A stretch of DNA of 64,000 bases from Parapristionchus giblindavisi (lineage: Eukaryota; Nematoda; Chromadorea; Rhabditida; Diplogasteridae), in assembly GCA_943737045.1 (NCBI GenBank), contig CALSFV010000001.1, forward strand, positions 2,260,001-2,324,000. Reading direction: 5' to 3'. Positions within the stretch are counted from its first letter, which is position 1; each line of letters begins with the position of its first letter. Below are positions 42,887-54,133 of this stretch, piece after piece. Under the pieces are notes generated by a model, which was not told the origin of the DNA, did no database searches, and saw only the letters and a list, made by a program, of their open reading frames with translations. The translations under genes and the position numbers were made by a program.

Positions 42887-45800
42887 TTTGTAATTTTACG
42901 CAAGATTTTTTTAGATGCAGCAGCTAGTCACGGAATAGAAACTATGTGGATTGGAATGACTTCTGATGGGAAGAGTTCTTCGTCGAACACTCTTCTTTTC
43001 AAGGACATGTTCAAGCTGAACAAAGGTTGCTAGATATTTCTGAAACGCAGAATAGTCTCCTACATCAAACTTCTAGATGCCGAACTTTGGGAACATTTAT
43101 GGATGTAGTTAAAATGTAAATGATGATTGTAGGATTACTAGGAGCGGTTGATCAACACTCACTCCCCCTAAGATCACGTTTTTGTTTCAGGCGTCCTTTG
43201 GGACAAAGAAGCGCTGACGAAACTGGGCAATGGAACTTATAACGTACTTTATCGAACTCGAACAAACTACAAATTGAACCTGAAAAGGGGATTTTTCGAG
43301 TACACTTCCACTGATACCGTGTAAGTGATCGTTGAAGAGATCAAATGTATTTTTTTCCGAAACTTAAGTCTACTAGTGTTAGTGGTGTACTGTGTTAGTG
43401 GTAGTTAGTGGTATACTGTAATGCATTTCGTCAAATGTTCTTTCACTTAAAGTAGACTTAAAGTCTACTTCAAGTCTGTGACGTAGTTTAAGTAGACTTT
43501 AAGTTCCGGAAACCAGTGTACTTGATCTCCTTTCGTAACACAACCGTGACCATGCGGTTCACATGGTGTAATATTTATATATTTTTTCTTTTTCACATTT
43601 TTATCACCAAATCATTTCCAATATTCCAGATCGAACTCTGTTTGCGTCACTCCAGCAGAAGAAACTAGTAAGTGAATATAACTTAAAGGGGGCGTTACCT
43701 CTCTCAATGGTCTCTCCGACGCGCAATGCTCTGTCGTTGCTAGGGAACAGAGAAATAGGGCACACAATGAAGGGTTGAGTGAGGTAACGCTCCCTTTAAA
43801 AGGCGATCTAAGAAGGCAAGCAAAGTGGCACAGTTTGTGAACACCATTTCTGTGGGTTCAAACTTCACACGTGGCCTAGGTGAGGGAGAAGATACAATTG
43901 AATCACGCAAGTGCGTTGTCGTTCACAGTCAGTACAACAGTAACAAAGTGGGTGTCTAACGGTAGGCTGTTAATTGGAACATATAGGGAATCACAATGTC
44001 ATAAATCGAATAAACATGAGAATAACAATAATAATAATAACAATAATAATAATAATAATTATTCCTTCAATAGAACACATCGGCGATGGGATATATGTTA
44101 TTTTTTACACGTTTTTTGCGTGAATGATGGGAGTATACCCACATTGATCATTTTCGTGGCGAACCTTGGTACAGTACTCCGGCACTACTTCAGAATTGGG
44201 TACCAGAACACCGGGCAACTCCAAAATGATATGAAAAATGAAATAAACAGCGAAAAAAAAAGAAAAAAAAAACGAACGTTTAAATTAGACATTTATACTA
44301 TTATTTTAAACTGGTACCCTATTCTGAAGTAGTGCTCGTAATCCTACATATACCGAAATCCTACATATTTCAGGGAACAAGGATCCATGCGGACCACTTC
44401 GCCGTTTGGGATTCGGTTTGCAAACAGAGTAATACTCATAAAATATCTCGTTTTCAGAGGAAGCTGTGTTCACGAAAGATGGCAAATTCTCTTGTCGGTT
44501 CAATTCCGCCAAACTGTTAGTATTACATATACTTATTTATTAATAAATTAAATTTATCATATCTATTATACAACGAATCATCAATTAATTTATCGTATTC
44601 GTTTCATTTATATATCATTTTGTTCATTAGAGACTCTTCATTTTTTCTAACTAACAAGGGAACTCGCTCAACTTAATGTGGCCATATGACATGGGAATAA
44701 TTTACCTGAATCAGTTTTCGATGCTGATTACGAATCCGTTGTGAAACGTTGCCCAATCGACCTGAGATTCGAGAAAATCGATCTTGAAATTCGACTTTTT
44801 GATTCGAAATTTCACAACTTACCTACAATACCCACTAAATTACAGCACGAGGTGTTTGGATTATTGATGGATGAGTTTATGAACGATTTGGGATGGTTTA
44901 TATGTGAAGTCTCACGAATTTCCGAATAAACTAGCGAATTTGAATATCGATTTTCTCGAATCTCAGCTCGATTGGGCAACGTTTGAAAACGGATTCGTAA
45001 TCAGCATCGAAAACTGATTCAGGTAAATTATTCCCATGTCATATGGCCACATTAAGTTGGGATAGTTCCCTTGTAAAATTATAATTGAAACTAAAATTAA
45101 AATTGTGTCGTGTATGCGCTTGAAATTTAATTTAAATTATTTTAAAATTAAATTTATTTGAAGCTCTACATTTTGATTAAATTCACTTTCTCAGTTTTAT
45201 CCCATTACCAATGAACAGAACAGAGAGTAAGCGTGAAGTATTCCTTTCAGTACAGAGTTGAAGACAACGAAAAGCTGCAAGACAACGAAAATTAAGATGG
45301 ACTTGGTCATACTACTCGATGCATCTTATTCCGTCACACATCGTGTCTTCCATTCAAGTGCCAAAAAATTCGTCAAAATGCTGATCAATCTTTTCGAAAT
45401 CGGCAAAGATGCGGCCAGGATTTGCATTATGGTTAGCTATAGAATGGATTTTAAATGGAGAGTTACCTCTCTCAATGACCTCTTCACCGTGCACACTATT
45501 TTCTTTTCTCTAACGACTAGAGAGTGCAGACCGTTCTAGAGGTCGTTGACAACGGTCCCTTTAATGGTACTAGGTCGGATGAGAACCGACATGGTGAGAA
45601 GCATTTCAATGCTTTGCCTATTCATTAGCGTTTGTCTCTTATATGCAAATATTTCTCGTCCAGTCGGTTCTTATTCATTGGTTCACATCCTAGTGTCAGT
45701 TTAATATATATCTTACACCTCACGTTGCTATGTGGTCGACCGATTTGGCAATGATCGATTCGGCAACGGATCATAAATCGGTTGGAAAAATTTCCCAAGG

Positions 45801-47934
45801 CAACAAAAGTTTTGCCATTGTTATCAGTAGGAGTGTCAAGTATTACAATCGTCATCTTATGCGGTGTGACATTTGCGCGACGGACGTACGCCGTATTCGG
45901 GTAACGGGTCCGTCAACATGAAATTTGAAGTGTTTTACGTCTCGAGTAGAAAATCCTAATGAGTCATGAAATTACTGTAAAAGGTTACGGTAGCCATCCA
46001 TTATTGATCCATGGTTACGGTAACTTCTAACCGTTTGTTAATTGACAGTAAGGGTTTTTCTCTTGGGACCCAAAACACTCCAAAATTCAAGTTGACGGGC
46101 AAGTATTCGAATGTAATACGATCTCAAATGACTGCGTACGTCCGTCGCGCAAATGTAACATCGCTTTATCGAATCGCGAACTGATTCTTCATGGCTCAAA
46201 TTTTAATTTCCCGCGTTTCATGACCCTGCGAAATCGAATGACACTCATGCGGTGTTAAATTTGCGAGAAGTGAACGCGCTGCGTGGCACATCAATATAAA
46301 TTTTGGAGTGTACTTGGTCCCAAGTGGAAATCGTCCTCATTTGTCCCGAAACACATAATGAATCTGACCAAAATTTTTATAATGCTACATTTTCAGCCCT
46401 ATGCTACCGGTGTGTACGAGGTAGTGCATCTCAATGATTGTTCGGACAGGAAATGTCTTTTTCATCGGACCGACAAAATCACATATAAGGTATTATTTTT
46501 GACTTAACGTCCGCGTTAATTTAGAGATGTCCATGTAATTTTTTGAAATAAGTAATTTTTTAAATTAAGTTTTGCAGTATGCAAATTTCAAGCTCACTTT
46601 TTGAACAAACATAAATGTTTGCTTTTCTTCATAAAGTCATCCGAATATTCTGATAAAAAAAATCACAAAAATCAGCTATAGGACGATCCGAAGATCTTCT
46701 ACATTCTAAATTTAATTAAAATTTAAAAAAAAAATCGCTGAACAGTCTTCGCCTTTTCATATAGAGAAAAAATTCCGCTTCGAATGAGGGAAACCATAAT
46801 AAAACAAATAGACCCCTATAGTAAAATCTCTTCACAGGCAGGATCGACATGTATCAGTGAGGCTCTCGTGAACGCCACTTCAATGCTCGAGAATAGTGGT
46901 GACAATGCAGTGAGTAATTATCGTTCTTGAGCAAATAAATATTTTTGATGCAATCAGGATCGCAAGAAAATGATCGTAACGATAACGGACGGTGATGAGA
47001 CTTGTCCAAAGAAAAGACTGGAGGGCGTACCTCCACTATCACAAGGCGCAGCCGACGCGATGGCCAAGGGTATAATAATAATAATAATAATAATAATTAT
47101 AATAATAATAATAATAATAATAATATTTATGCGTTTTCAAGGAAACACGGTATAGAAAAGAAAAAATTTAATAAAATGTGTGAATGAATGAGACGAACAG
47201 ATAGAAATGGTTGAGATGATTTCTGGTATAATCTTATTGTTAGAATATTCCCGAGAAAAAAAACCGCTAAACCTTTGGCCGTATGCAAGAACCGTTTTCC
47301 GGGAATATTCCGGGAAAAGCGTAGGCGGAGGCGTTTTCCAAAAATCCTCCGCCTACGCTAATGACGTCTCATTTACCCGGATAACGGATTACCAGTAGTT
47401 CTTGCATACAGCCACTGACATAAATGTTTTACCAGAAACTGTTTTGCTTGCAGGAATCGAATTGTATGTGGTGGGTGTGGGAGCCATAGTCGGCAAACCA
47501 GAGACAATGGCCCATCTCAGCGGACATAATGATGCTCACAAGTTCTTTGCTGATCGATACGCGGTAATTTCACCTCTACCCGTTTTTTTTTACATTTACC
47601 ATTGTGAGAGAGTCAAGAATGTGAATTGGACAGGCACTCACTACTTGCCTTAAAAGTTGTACTTTCAACGCGCATAACAAGCTTCAAACATATCATCACG
47701 CAATATGGAAAAAAATATGTCGTTCGGTTCGTGTGATAAATATCTATCATTCTACCCGAACAGTCTTGTTACGAAATATCTTGAGGGTCTCCATTTTTAA
47801 TGAAAATATCTCCTTTCCAGGATCTCACTGACGCTATGGCTAAACAAGTGGAAGAGGAGATTTGCTTGCCTGTACTCTCCGGTTCGACGGACTTCCGTCC
47901 GCTCTATTGGAAAGATACCTGGACTACTATCTGA
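42265..47934 (+). CDS. Secreted C-type lectin domain plus VWA domain protein (nematode clec family), 5' exon missing
   Basis: Exons: 42265-42326, 42639-42729, 42915-43025, 43191-43320, 43630-43667, 44374-~44430, 44458-44515, ~45185-45231, ~45251-45431, 46397-46489, 46838-46909, 46958-47069, 47454-47563, 47821-47934. The C-type lectin domain starts CEPGKVLIYGQCYDF and continues through DASLYCTIKKATLPM and ETMWIGMTSDG. After a short linker a von Willebrand A domain carries the MIDAS motif LLDASYSV (DxSxS), ITDGDETC and ELYVVGVGAIVGKP, and ends ...TWTTI. Nematode proteins of this type are secreted, often intestinal and pathogen-responsive (family knowledge). The linker exons 44374-45431 can be spliced in phase in two ways, so those boundaries are provisional. 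The signal-peptide exon was not found. Three family A MITEs sit in its introns. AATAAA lies at 47951. Confidence 0.9.
42505..42623. repeat. MITE family A copy (lectin gene intron)
   Basis: GAAGGGGGCGTTACTTCTCTC at the left against GAGTGAGGTTACGCTCCCTT at the right. It ends only 15 bp before the next exon, which uses an AAG acceptor. Confidence 0.85.
42748..42885. repeat. AAT microsatellite
   Basis: A long (AAT)n tract, interrupted near 42800-42840, within a lectin-gene intron. Confidence 0.95.
43684..43800. repeat. MITE family A copy (lectin gene intron)
   Basis: TTAAAGGGGGCGTTACCTCT at the left against GAGGTAACGCTCCCTTTAAA at the right: complete palindromic ends. Confidence 0.85.
44655..45076. 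mobile_element. Foldback element (lectin gene intron)
   Basis: AAGGGAACTCGCTCAACTTA and TGTGGCCATATGACATGGGA at the left are mirrored at the right by TCCCATGTCATATGGCCACA and AAGTTGGGATAGTTCCCTT. The inner part shares GATTACGAATCCG-type sequence with the lipase-intron foldback. Confidence 0.85.
45450..45564. repeat. MITE family A copy (lectin gene intron)
   Basis: TTTTAAATGGAGAGTTACCT at the left, then the CTCTAACGACTAGAGAGTG core and GACAACGGTCCCTTTAAT at the right. Confidence 0.75.
45856..46165. repeat. Inverted-repeat element (lectin gene intron)
   Basis: TTATGCGGTGTGACATTTGC then GCGACGGACGTACG at the left pairs with CGTACGTCCGTCGCGCAAAT then GTAACATCGC at the right. The flanking TTGACGG / CCGTCAA segments also pair. 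Confidence 0.7.
47071..47130. repeat. AAT microsatellite
   Basis: An (AAT)n tract starting right after the donor of the exon ending at 47069. Confidence 0.95.
47281..47412. repeat. Palindromic repeat (lectin gene intron)
   Basis: GTATGCAAGAAC at the left and GTTCTTGCATAC at the right, with inner AGCGTAGGCGGAGG / CCTCCGCCTACGCT arms. Confidence 0.8.
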
Positions 47935-47950
47935 TACAAGTGTATCATGC

Positions 47951-47956
47951 AATAAA
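47951..47956 (+). promoter_or_regulatory. Poly(A) signal of the lectin/VWA gene
   Basis: AATAAA lies 17 bp after the stop codon. Confidence 0.65.
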
Positions 47957-48049
47957 ACAGTTCGTGAAATTGTTTTGCATGAAAACACACAACAGTTCGC
48001 ACTGGGTGTTTGGCAGTCTGATTACTGGATGAAGGCTAGCAAAACATTG

Positions 48050-48125
48050 ACACAAGGAGGGAGTCGAACCCACTACCTATGTCTCACCGGTTCATGATAT
48101 AACCACAGAGTTAGTACGACTCATA
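48050..48125 (-). repeat. tRNA-like (SINE-type) sequence
   Basis: On the minus strand GTACTAACTCTGTGGTTATA (A-box-like) precedes TAGTGGGTTCGACTCCCTCC (B-box-like). Acceptor ends do not pair convincingly. Confidence 0.45.
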
Positions 48126-48472
48126 TCAGGGGAAAATATTTGAAAGAATGTCCATCTTCGCGAACAATTGTGCTGAATGCAAATGATAACATTTGACAAA
48201 ATGAAATTGACTTAGCTTTGGGCTACTACCATTAAGGTTTAACAGAGAAAAGGTATTGCGAAAAAAGAGATAACACGCAAAAGTGATAGAGCACAGATGA
48301 TAGTGCAGTCATATCATTTTTTGGCATTTTGCCAAATTTTCAATATGTCTCGAATAAAAAGCTCTCTTAGCTTGTCCGGCTTTCAAAGAAAAATGGAATA
48401 TGGCAGAATGATGTGCTTCGGCGATGGATACATCATTTTCGTTTATCAGAGAACTACTGGACGCACCCAATG

Positions 48473-48545
48473 TTAAAGAGACCGAACACTTTGTCAACGG
48501 CCTTTTCAAAGCTCTACGCTCTCTCGCAGTTATTAGAGAACAGTA
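48473..48545. repeat. MITE family A fragment
   Basis: TTAAAGAGACCGAACACTTTG and the GCTCTCTCGCAGTTATTAGA core are present. The right half is missing. Confidence 0.6.
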
Positions 48546-48691
48546 GTAGGTAGATCAGAGAGAACGAGGAAGGAAGGGAAGAAGACATCGATAGTTATTT
48601 CTCTGTTTAGCAGCTAGTAGCAAGACAATTATAAAAGTACATTTTATACGGACAATAGTTGAATCATTATGGGGAAGGGGGTGAGGTTCGT

Positions 48692-49858
48692 TTGCCGTTT
48701 TCTCCGAATAAGTACTGCATCCACTCGTTTCCCTGCTCTCCGTTCTGCGCCTCCTAAAAATTATTATAGTTCAACTTAGTTTTAATGCATACAGCCTTTA
48801 CCAATGAAAAAAACGAACCTTGTGTATAATGTAACGGTATTTGACAGTTCTTACATTGGGCAAATGTGACTGAAACGAGCTGGCCTCATTGTCAGTCTCT
48901 CTTTCTTTGTCCCAGAGTAGGCTCCACGGGAAGCCCGGGCGCCCCGCTCATAATTTTCTTTTTTTTGGAATAAGATTAAATACGCTCTGGTGCAATATAG
49001 AAAGCGTTAATTAAAGGGAGCGTAACCTCACTCAATGGTCTCTTCGACGCGCAATGTTCTGTCGTTGTTAGGGAACAGAGAAATAGGGCACACAATGAAG
49101 ATACGATTGAGTGAGGTAAGGCTCCCTTTAAGCGAAAGGAAATGGAGTAGTATTAGGCATTCCTCAAGTAAGAACTTGACTGAAAAACCAACAGCCTTAA
49201 AAGCGAGAGAGTCCTTGTAACGATAATTGTCTGGTGTGTTACAATTACAGTATACGCCCGGGGAAGCTTTCTGAATCATTTAGGTATTTATTAGAAACTC
49301 TCGACTGTGACCACATTATTTCGATATCGATTAAATTGTTTTCAGTGAAGTGTACCTATAGTGGAAGCTAGCTTTTCGGAACTAACCACTGTGTTATTTT
49401 GTAAAATGCAATATATTCAGGAACAAACATATTTGGCTCTTTGGGCACACAGTTCGCGGTATTCTTCGTTTACTACCATTGTATTTCGTTGAATCGATGG
49501 AAATATCTGAAATGAAATTAATTTTCTGCGAATAAAATTTCTCGAGAATACTTAAATAACTCAAAAATATGAAACGAACCATATACATATAGCAACATCT
49601 ACTCCGAACACCACTGGTCCACAGAAACACTTTTTGTAAACGCGGAAAAAGTTGATTATTTACTATAAAGCTATTACAGGTAATTTTGGTCCGAAGAAGA
49701 GAAGATGAGGCAATGATGAAAACGTTCTTTTTAGCGTGCTACACAAGTATTAGAAACATCACTGGCAAAATATTTATTCATATCATTCTTCCGGCGCCTC
49801 TATAATCAGCGTAGCCTCTATCGATCCGTATTGTCTGTATTTGTCTTTCATCGGCTGG
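48692..49858 (-). CDS. Unrecognised exon-like blocks on the minus strand
   Basis: Three blocks follow good acceptors. 49787-49858 (TTCCCAG) encodes KDKYRQYGSIEATLIIEAPE then a stop. 49423-49509 (TTTCAG) encodes NTMVVNEEYRELCAQRAKY. 48692-48752 (TTTTTAG) encodes EQGNEWMQYLFGENGK then a stop. The last two join in phase through a GTTTGT donor. The first cannot join them, because it stops, so it may belong to a separate gene or isoform. GNEWM also occurs in the exon at 53030-53977. No family is recognised. Confidence 0.3.
49011..49131. repeat. MITE family A copy
   Basis: TTAAAGGGAGCGTAACCTCA at the left against GAGTGAGGTAAGGCTCCCTT at the right. Confidence 0.85.
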
Positions 49859-50449
49859 GAAGGTAAATAACAATGTCATGGTCAGATGAGATGTTGAAAT
49901 CGTGCCGATCATTACTGTATCGGATAGAAAAAAATTAAAATATTTGAAATGTTCAAAAAAAACTGCTTACTATGTAAACTGAAACGTGAAAAATTGTTAT
50001 GTAAAATTCTTTTGTTTCTTAACCTCTGCTTTCTACCCTATTAAAGATGATCACACTACATTATCTAAGAAGAAATATAAAACACTATTAATTTAAAATA
50101 AGTTTTTGGTGTTTTTTTCTTTCTTTTTTTCCCGAAAGACACCACATAGCATTCCCTAGCAAAAATATTCTGACATTATACAGGATATTGTTGACAAAGA
50201 ATGTCTACCACTTAAATTACGTTTCCAAACTAGGTCGTATACATGGTTATACAAATTTACAAATTCTTCTGTACAATTTCTTTATATATTCGTACAAGCT
50301 TACGGTAGATAGAGTTTTTGTTGTGTAATAATTGTTCCGGGTAATCCTATAACCGTTCCCGAGTAGATGCAAATTCAAACAATTTATCGATCAATGTAAT
50401 ATAACATTCTTTATATTGTGTAGCCTACTGTACATTACGGTATTTATAA

Positions 50450-51451
50450 GAGGCCGTTTGTGTAAGAGTCGGGTAAATCTGGGAGAGGGTTGGCACAGGC
50501 CAAAAATTTTAATACCCTCGAAACTTGTGTACAGGGGTTATCGACCTCGCTGATGAAGATGTGCATAGTCATTTTGGCTCTAGAGGTCCCGCAACGCCTG
50601 GGCGTGATTACGGTATAATCACGTTTTCAATCCGTTCTCGGTCCATGGTAGAGCTAGAGGTATGAAAATTGGGCTCCTGGGACAGAATTCGATGGCGATG
50701 ATGGCTGTCTACTTCATTTGTTTCGAAATTTTCCAAAAGGTCGATTATTGGAAATTTTGATTGAGACGGTTGCGAGCCTAGCGAGTATGACAATTCGAAC
50801 CGGCGTGACGAGAGGATTCCAACGATGCATTTTGAGCCCTTATCTCCGTCGAGAAAGCTTTCATTGGCTCGATATAATGATCTGCGTCAGCATCAGGAGT
50901 TGTTTACATCTCAATTCCGCGCGCTCCCTCGCCACTCTCTCATTTCCGCACGCTCTCTCGCCACTCCCGTGTGTGCGAGATAGCGTGCGGAATTGAGAGA
51001 GTAGTCTTGCAAGGCGCACATCATTATATCGAGCCAATGAAAGCTTTCTCGACGGAGATAAGGGCTCAAAATACATCGTTGGAATCCTCTCGTCACGCCG
51101 GTTCGAACTGTCATACTCGCTAGGCTCGCAACCGTCCCAATCAAAATTTCCAATTGTTGACCTTTGGAATATTTTCAAAACAAATGAAGTAGACAGCCAT
51201 CATCGCCATCGAATTCTGTCCCAGGAGCCCAATTTTCATACCTCTAGCTCTACCATGGACCGAGAACGGATTGAAAACGTGATGCTACCGCAATCCCGCC
51301 CAGGCGTTGCGGGACCACTGGAGCCAAAATGATTATGCACATCTTCATCAGCGAGGTCGATAACCCCTGTACACAAGTTTTTAGGGTATTAAAAATTTTG
51401 GCCTGTGCCAACCCTCCACCAGATTTGTCCGACTCTTACACAAACGGCCTC
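50450..51451. mobile_element. Foldback element, copy 1 of a tandem pair
   Basis: GAGGCCGTTTGTGTAAGAGTC at the left is the complement of the right end. The arms are ~430 bp each around a ~140 bp centre of CTCTC/GAGAG-rich sequence. Arm motifs include CCAGGAGCCCAATTTTCATA and its complement. Confidence 0.9.
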
Positions 51452-52308
51452 ATAGTCATTTTGGCTCCAGTGGTCCCGCAACGCCTGGGCGGGATTACGG
51501 TAAGATCACGTTTTCAGGCCATTCTCGGTCCATGGTAGAGCTAGAGGTATGAAAATTGGGCTCCTGGGACAGAATTCGATGGCGATGATGGCTGTCTACA
51601 TCATTAGTTTTCAAAATTTTACAAAAGATCGATTATTGGAAATTTTGATGGAGACGTTTGCGCCCCAGACGAGTATGACAGTTCGAACCGGCGTGACGAG
51701 AGGATCACAACGATGTATTATGAGCCCATATCTCCGTTGCACCGCTAATATTGCCTCGATATAGTGATCAGCAAAATCACGAGGAGTTGTCTGCGTCTCT
51801 CTATTCCGCGCGCTCTCTCGGCACTCTCTCATTTCGACGCGCTCTCTCGAATGCGAGAGAGCGCGCGGAATTGAGAGAGTCCTCTTGTTTACCTCTTTCG
51901 CAGATCACTATATCGAGGCAATATTAGCGATGTAACGGAGATATGGGCTCATAATACGTCGTTGTGATCCTCTCGTCACGCCGGTTCGAACTGTCATACT
52001 CGTCTGGGGCGCAAACGAATATTCGACCTTTTGAAAAATTTTAAAAACTAATGATGTAGACAGCCATCATCGCCATCGAATTCTGTCCTAGGAGCCCAAT
52101 TTTCATATCTCTAGCTCTACCATGGACCGAGAATGGCCTGAAAACGAGATCTTACCGTAATCCCGCCCAGGCGCTGCGGGACTACTGGAGCCAAAATGAC
52201 TATGCCTATCTTCATCAGCATGGTCGATAACCCCTATACACAAGCTTTGAGGGTATCAAAATTTTTGGCCTGTGCCAACCCTTGTTCGACTCTTGCACAA
52301 ACGGCCTC
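51452..52308. mobile_element. Foldback element, copy 2, left end truncated
   Basis: It directly abuts copy 1. It lacks the first ~120 bp of the left arm but keeps the full right end (CACAAACGGCCTC). Arms and centre are related to but clearly diverged from copy 1. Confidence 0.85.
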
Positions 52309-53029
52309 ATAATACTATTAATAATGAATTTATGCGTTTTTCAAGAGAACACGGTAAATACTATTAGATGGATAAGTAAATTAAATATTTAGTAGATTAA
52401 TGGATTATATTTCAGTCACACGTTGGTATGATAAAGATCAAGTTCATCACATCATGCTCATTGTTCAAGTAACGAAAAGAAAAGAATAGCATTGTGAAAA
52501 CTCTCCTTGTTTAGCGCACTCTCTCGCCTTTTTTCTTTTATTTTCTCGACTCGAGCGTATGAGCGTACAACGTATGAGCAATACTAGATGAGAAGAAATT
52601 ATATATGATGATCTTCACTTATTTCTTTCTTCTAGACAGTGAAGTCATTATCATCACCTATTTTTGATCATATTCATTTTCATGTGTCGTTGCATACGTG
52701 TGCAAGTAGATAAAATATAACATATTTATATACACAGTAACGAACGCATGCAAAAATAATTACAGTATTATCGATTAAAATATTGTTTAGAACCCAAATG
52801 TAATGGATCGATATTAATCGGTCGCATTGCGTTCCTACGCCTTCTCGCTATGTATGGCGTAAATTTCGCTTGCAACGCCACAAAAATGAATAATAGTTGA
52901 CGGAATTATAAGCAGAGCATGTACAATACAAAACATGATAGTTACATCGTAACCTCGCGTATAACTGTCTTAAGTTGGATGATATTTTCTCAAGGGGCTA
53001 TGGTGATGAAGGCGCTTTGGCCCTTGCGT
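52309..53029. other. No supported gene
   Basis: AT-rich sequence between the tandem foldbacks and the Pro/Gln-rich exon; I see nothing interpretable. Confidence 0.4.
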
Positions 53030-53977
53030 TTAAGGTAGGTACTTTCGCTGTTCTACGCGCAAGTTCTCTATGATGAAATCGAGAGGATGCGGTGGATTCT
53101 CTTGCAGCATTATATATAATTCATTAAACACGATCCTAAAGACCGCGTCAATTGTGGGGGGATCTTGCCGAAGTGCGGGAGCATCTTGGTGCCCTGCGGG
53201 AACTCCTTGAGCATCTTGAGGTTGTGCGTGATCCTCTTCAAATAGTACTGGGTGTACGGTATTTCTGCGCTGTTCTAAGTACTCTATGATGAAACCGAGA
53301 GGATGCGGTGGATTCTCTTGCAGCATTACATATAATTCATTAAACACGATCCTAAAGACCGCGTCAATTGTGAGGGGCTCTTGCTGAAGTGCGAGAGGGT
53401 CTTGTTGCCCAGCGGGAGCTCCTTGAGCATCTTGAGGTTCTGTGTGGTCCTCTTGAAGTAGCACTGGCTGTAAGGTAGGTGGCTCCAGAGCCATTGGAGC
53501 TCCTTGAGCGAGTGCTTGAGGCTTTGTAGGAGCTCGTGATTCACGCACTGTAGGAGGTTCGTGATTCACAATGGGAACTTCTTGCGTGGCAGGGTTGGGC
53601 TCTGCATACGTTATATGACTGCATACTTGACGTATTGTAGTTAGCTTCGGATAATAAGGTACCATGACAGCTCTTTGATCGGCACTTTGAGCCTCTGTTG
53701 GGGTTTTCTGAGGACATACCGGACGTCTCATAGGAAATGCTTGGAGAAGCGAACCATCTCCTTGACATGTAAATTCTAATTCAGTTGGAGCTACCTCTTG
53801 AACTGCTGGAGGCAATGTAGGATCTTCATGAGGCTCAGTGGGAGTTGTGCGAGCAACTGTGGGAGCTGGGTCATGCACAATTCTGGAGACGTTGTACATA
53901 CTCCATTCGCATGTACCGTAGAAGAATCTGGAGGAGGCAAATGGCGTCATCCATTCATTTCCGGGGTAAGTGAAACT
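53030..53977 (-). CDS. Pro/Gln/Glu-rich exon with a duplicated DPY-30-like motif
   Basis: A single long exon follows a TTTCTTCAG acceptor at 53978 (upstream exons unknown) and is open to a stop at 53030, though a GT donor just before that stop is possible. It begins FTYPGNEWMTPF and continues through a Pro/Glu/Gln/Ala-rich, probably disordered region. It ends with two ~70-residue repeats, each containing IDAVFRIVFNELY then NPPHPLGFIIEYL. The second half of that motif resembles the dimerisation motif of DPY-30 and PKA-RII-like proteins (core RPxNPIEFLAxYL). The DNA encoding the repeats (about 53066-53270 and 53280-53478) is itself a close tandem duplication. Function is inferred only as a possible docking or dimerisation protein. 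Confidence 0.6.
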   Translation of the reverse strand, partial: SFTYPGNEWMTPFASSRFFYGTCEWSMYNVSRIVHDPAPTVARTTPTEPHEDPTLPPAVQEVAPTELEFTCQGDGSLLQAFPMRRPVCPQKTPTEAQSADQRAVMVPYYPKLTTIRQVCSHITYAEPNPATQEVPIVNHEPPTVRESRAPTKPQALAQGAPMALEPPTLQPVLLQEDHTEPQDAQGAPAGQQDPLALQQEPLTIDAVFRIVFNELYVMLQENPPHPLGFIIEYLEQRRNTVHPVLFEEDHAQPQDAQGVPAGHQDAPALRQDPPTIDAVFRIVFNELYIMLQENPPHPLDFIIENLRVEQRKYLP

Positions 53978-54017
53978 CTGAAGAAAGAAAATTCGAAAAA
54001 AAAGTATATTGAGCTGA

Positions 54018-54133
54018 AGGCACACCCCAAAATATTTTCAAACTCACCGCTCTAGCAATCTTTTCTCGCTTTCTTTGTCTACGAGAGAGCGTTGCCACAG
54101 CGAAGAGTAAAATCAGCTGGGATGTGCCTTTAA
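54018..54133. repeat. MITE family B copy
   Basis: AAGGCACACCCCAAAATATTT at the left and CAGCTGGGATGTGCCTTTAA at the right, with the CTCGCTTTCTTTGTCTACGA core. It lies just upstream of the exon ending at 53977. Confidence 0.85.

Noticed and set aside
45730..45921. Possible extra VWA exon in the lectin gene
   Set aside because: The exons at 45251-45431 and 46397-46489 already join in phase to a continuous VWA sequence; this block would interrupt it and has no good donor.
50718..51178. Frames of ~90-105 codons on both strands
   Set aside because: They read the arms of the tandem foldbacks, which explains the near-identical proteins on opposite strands.
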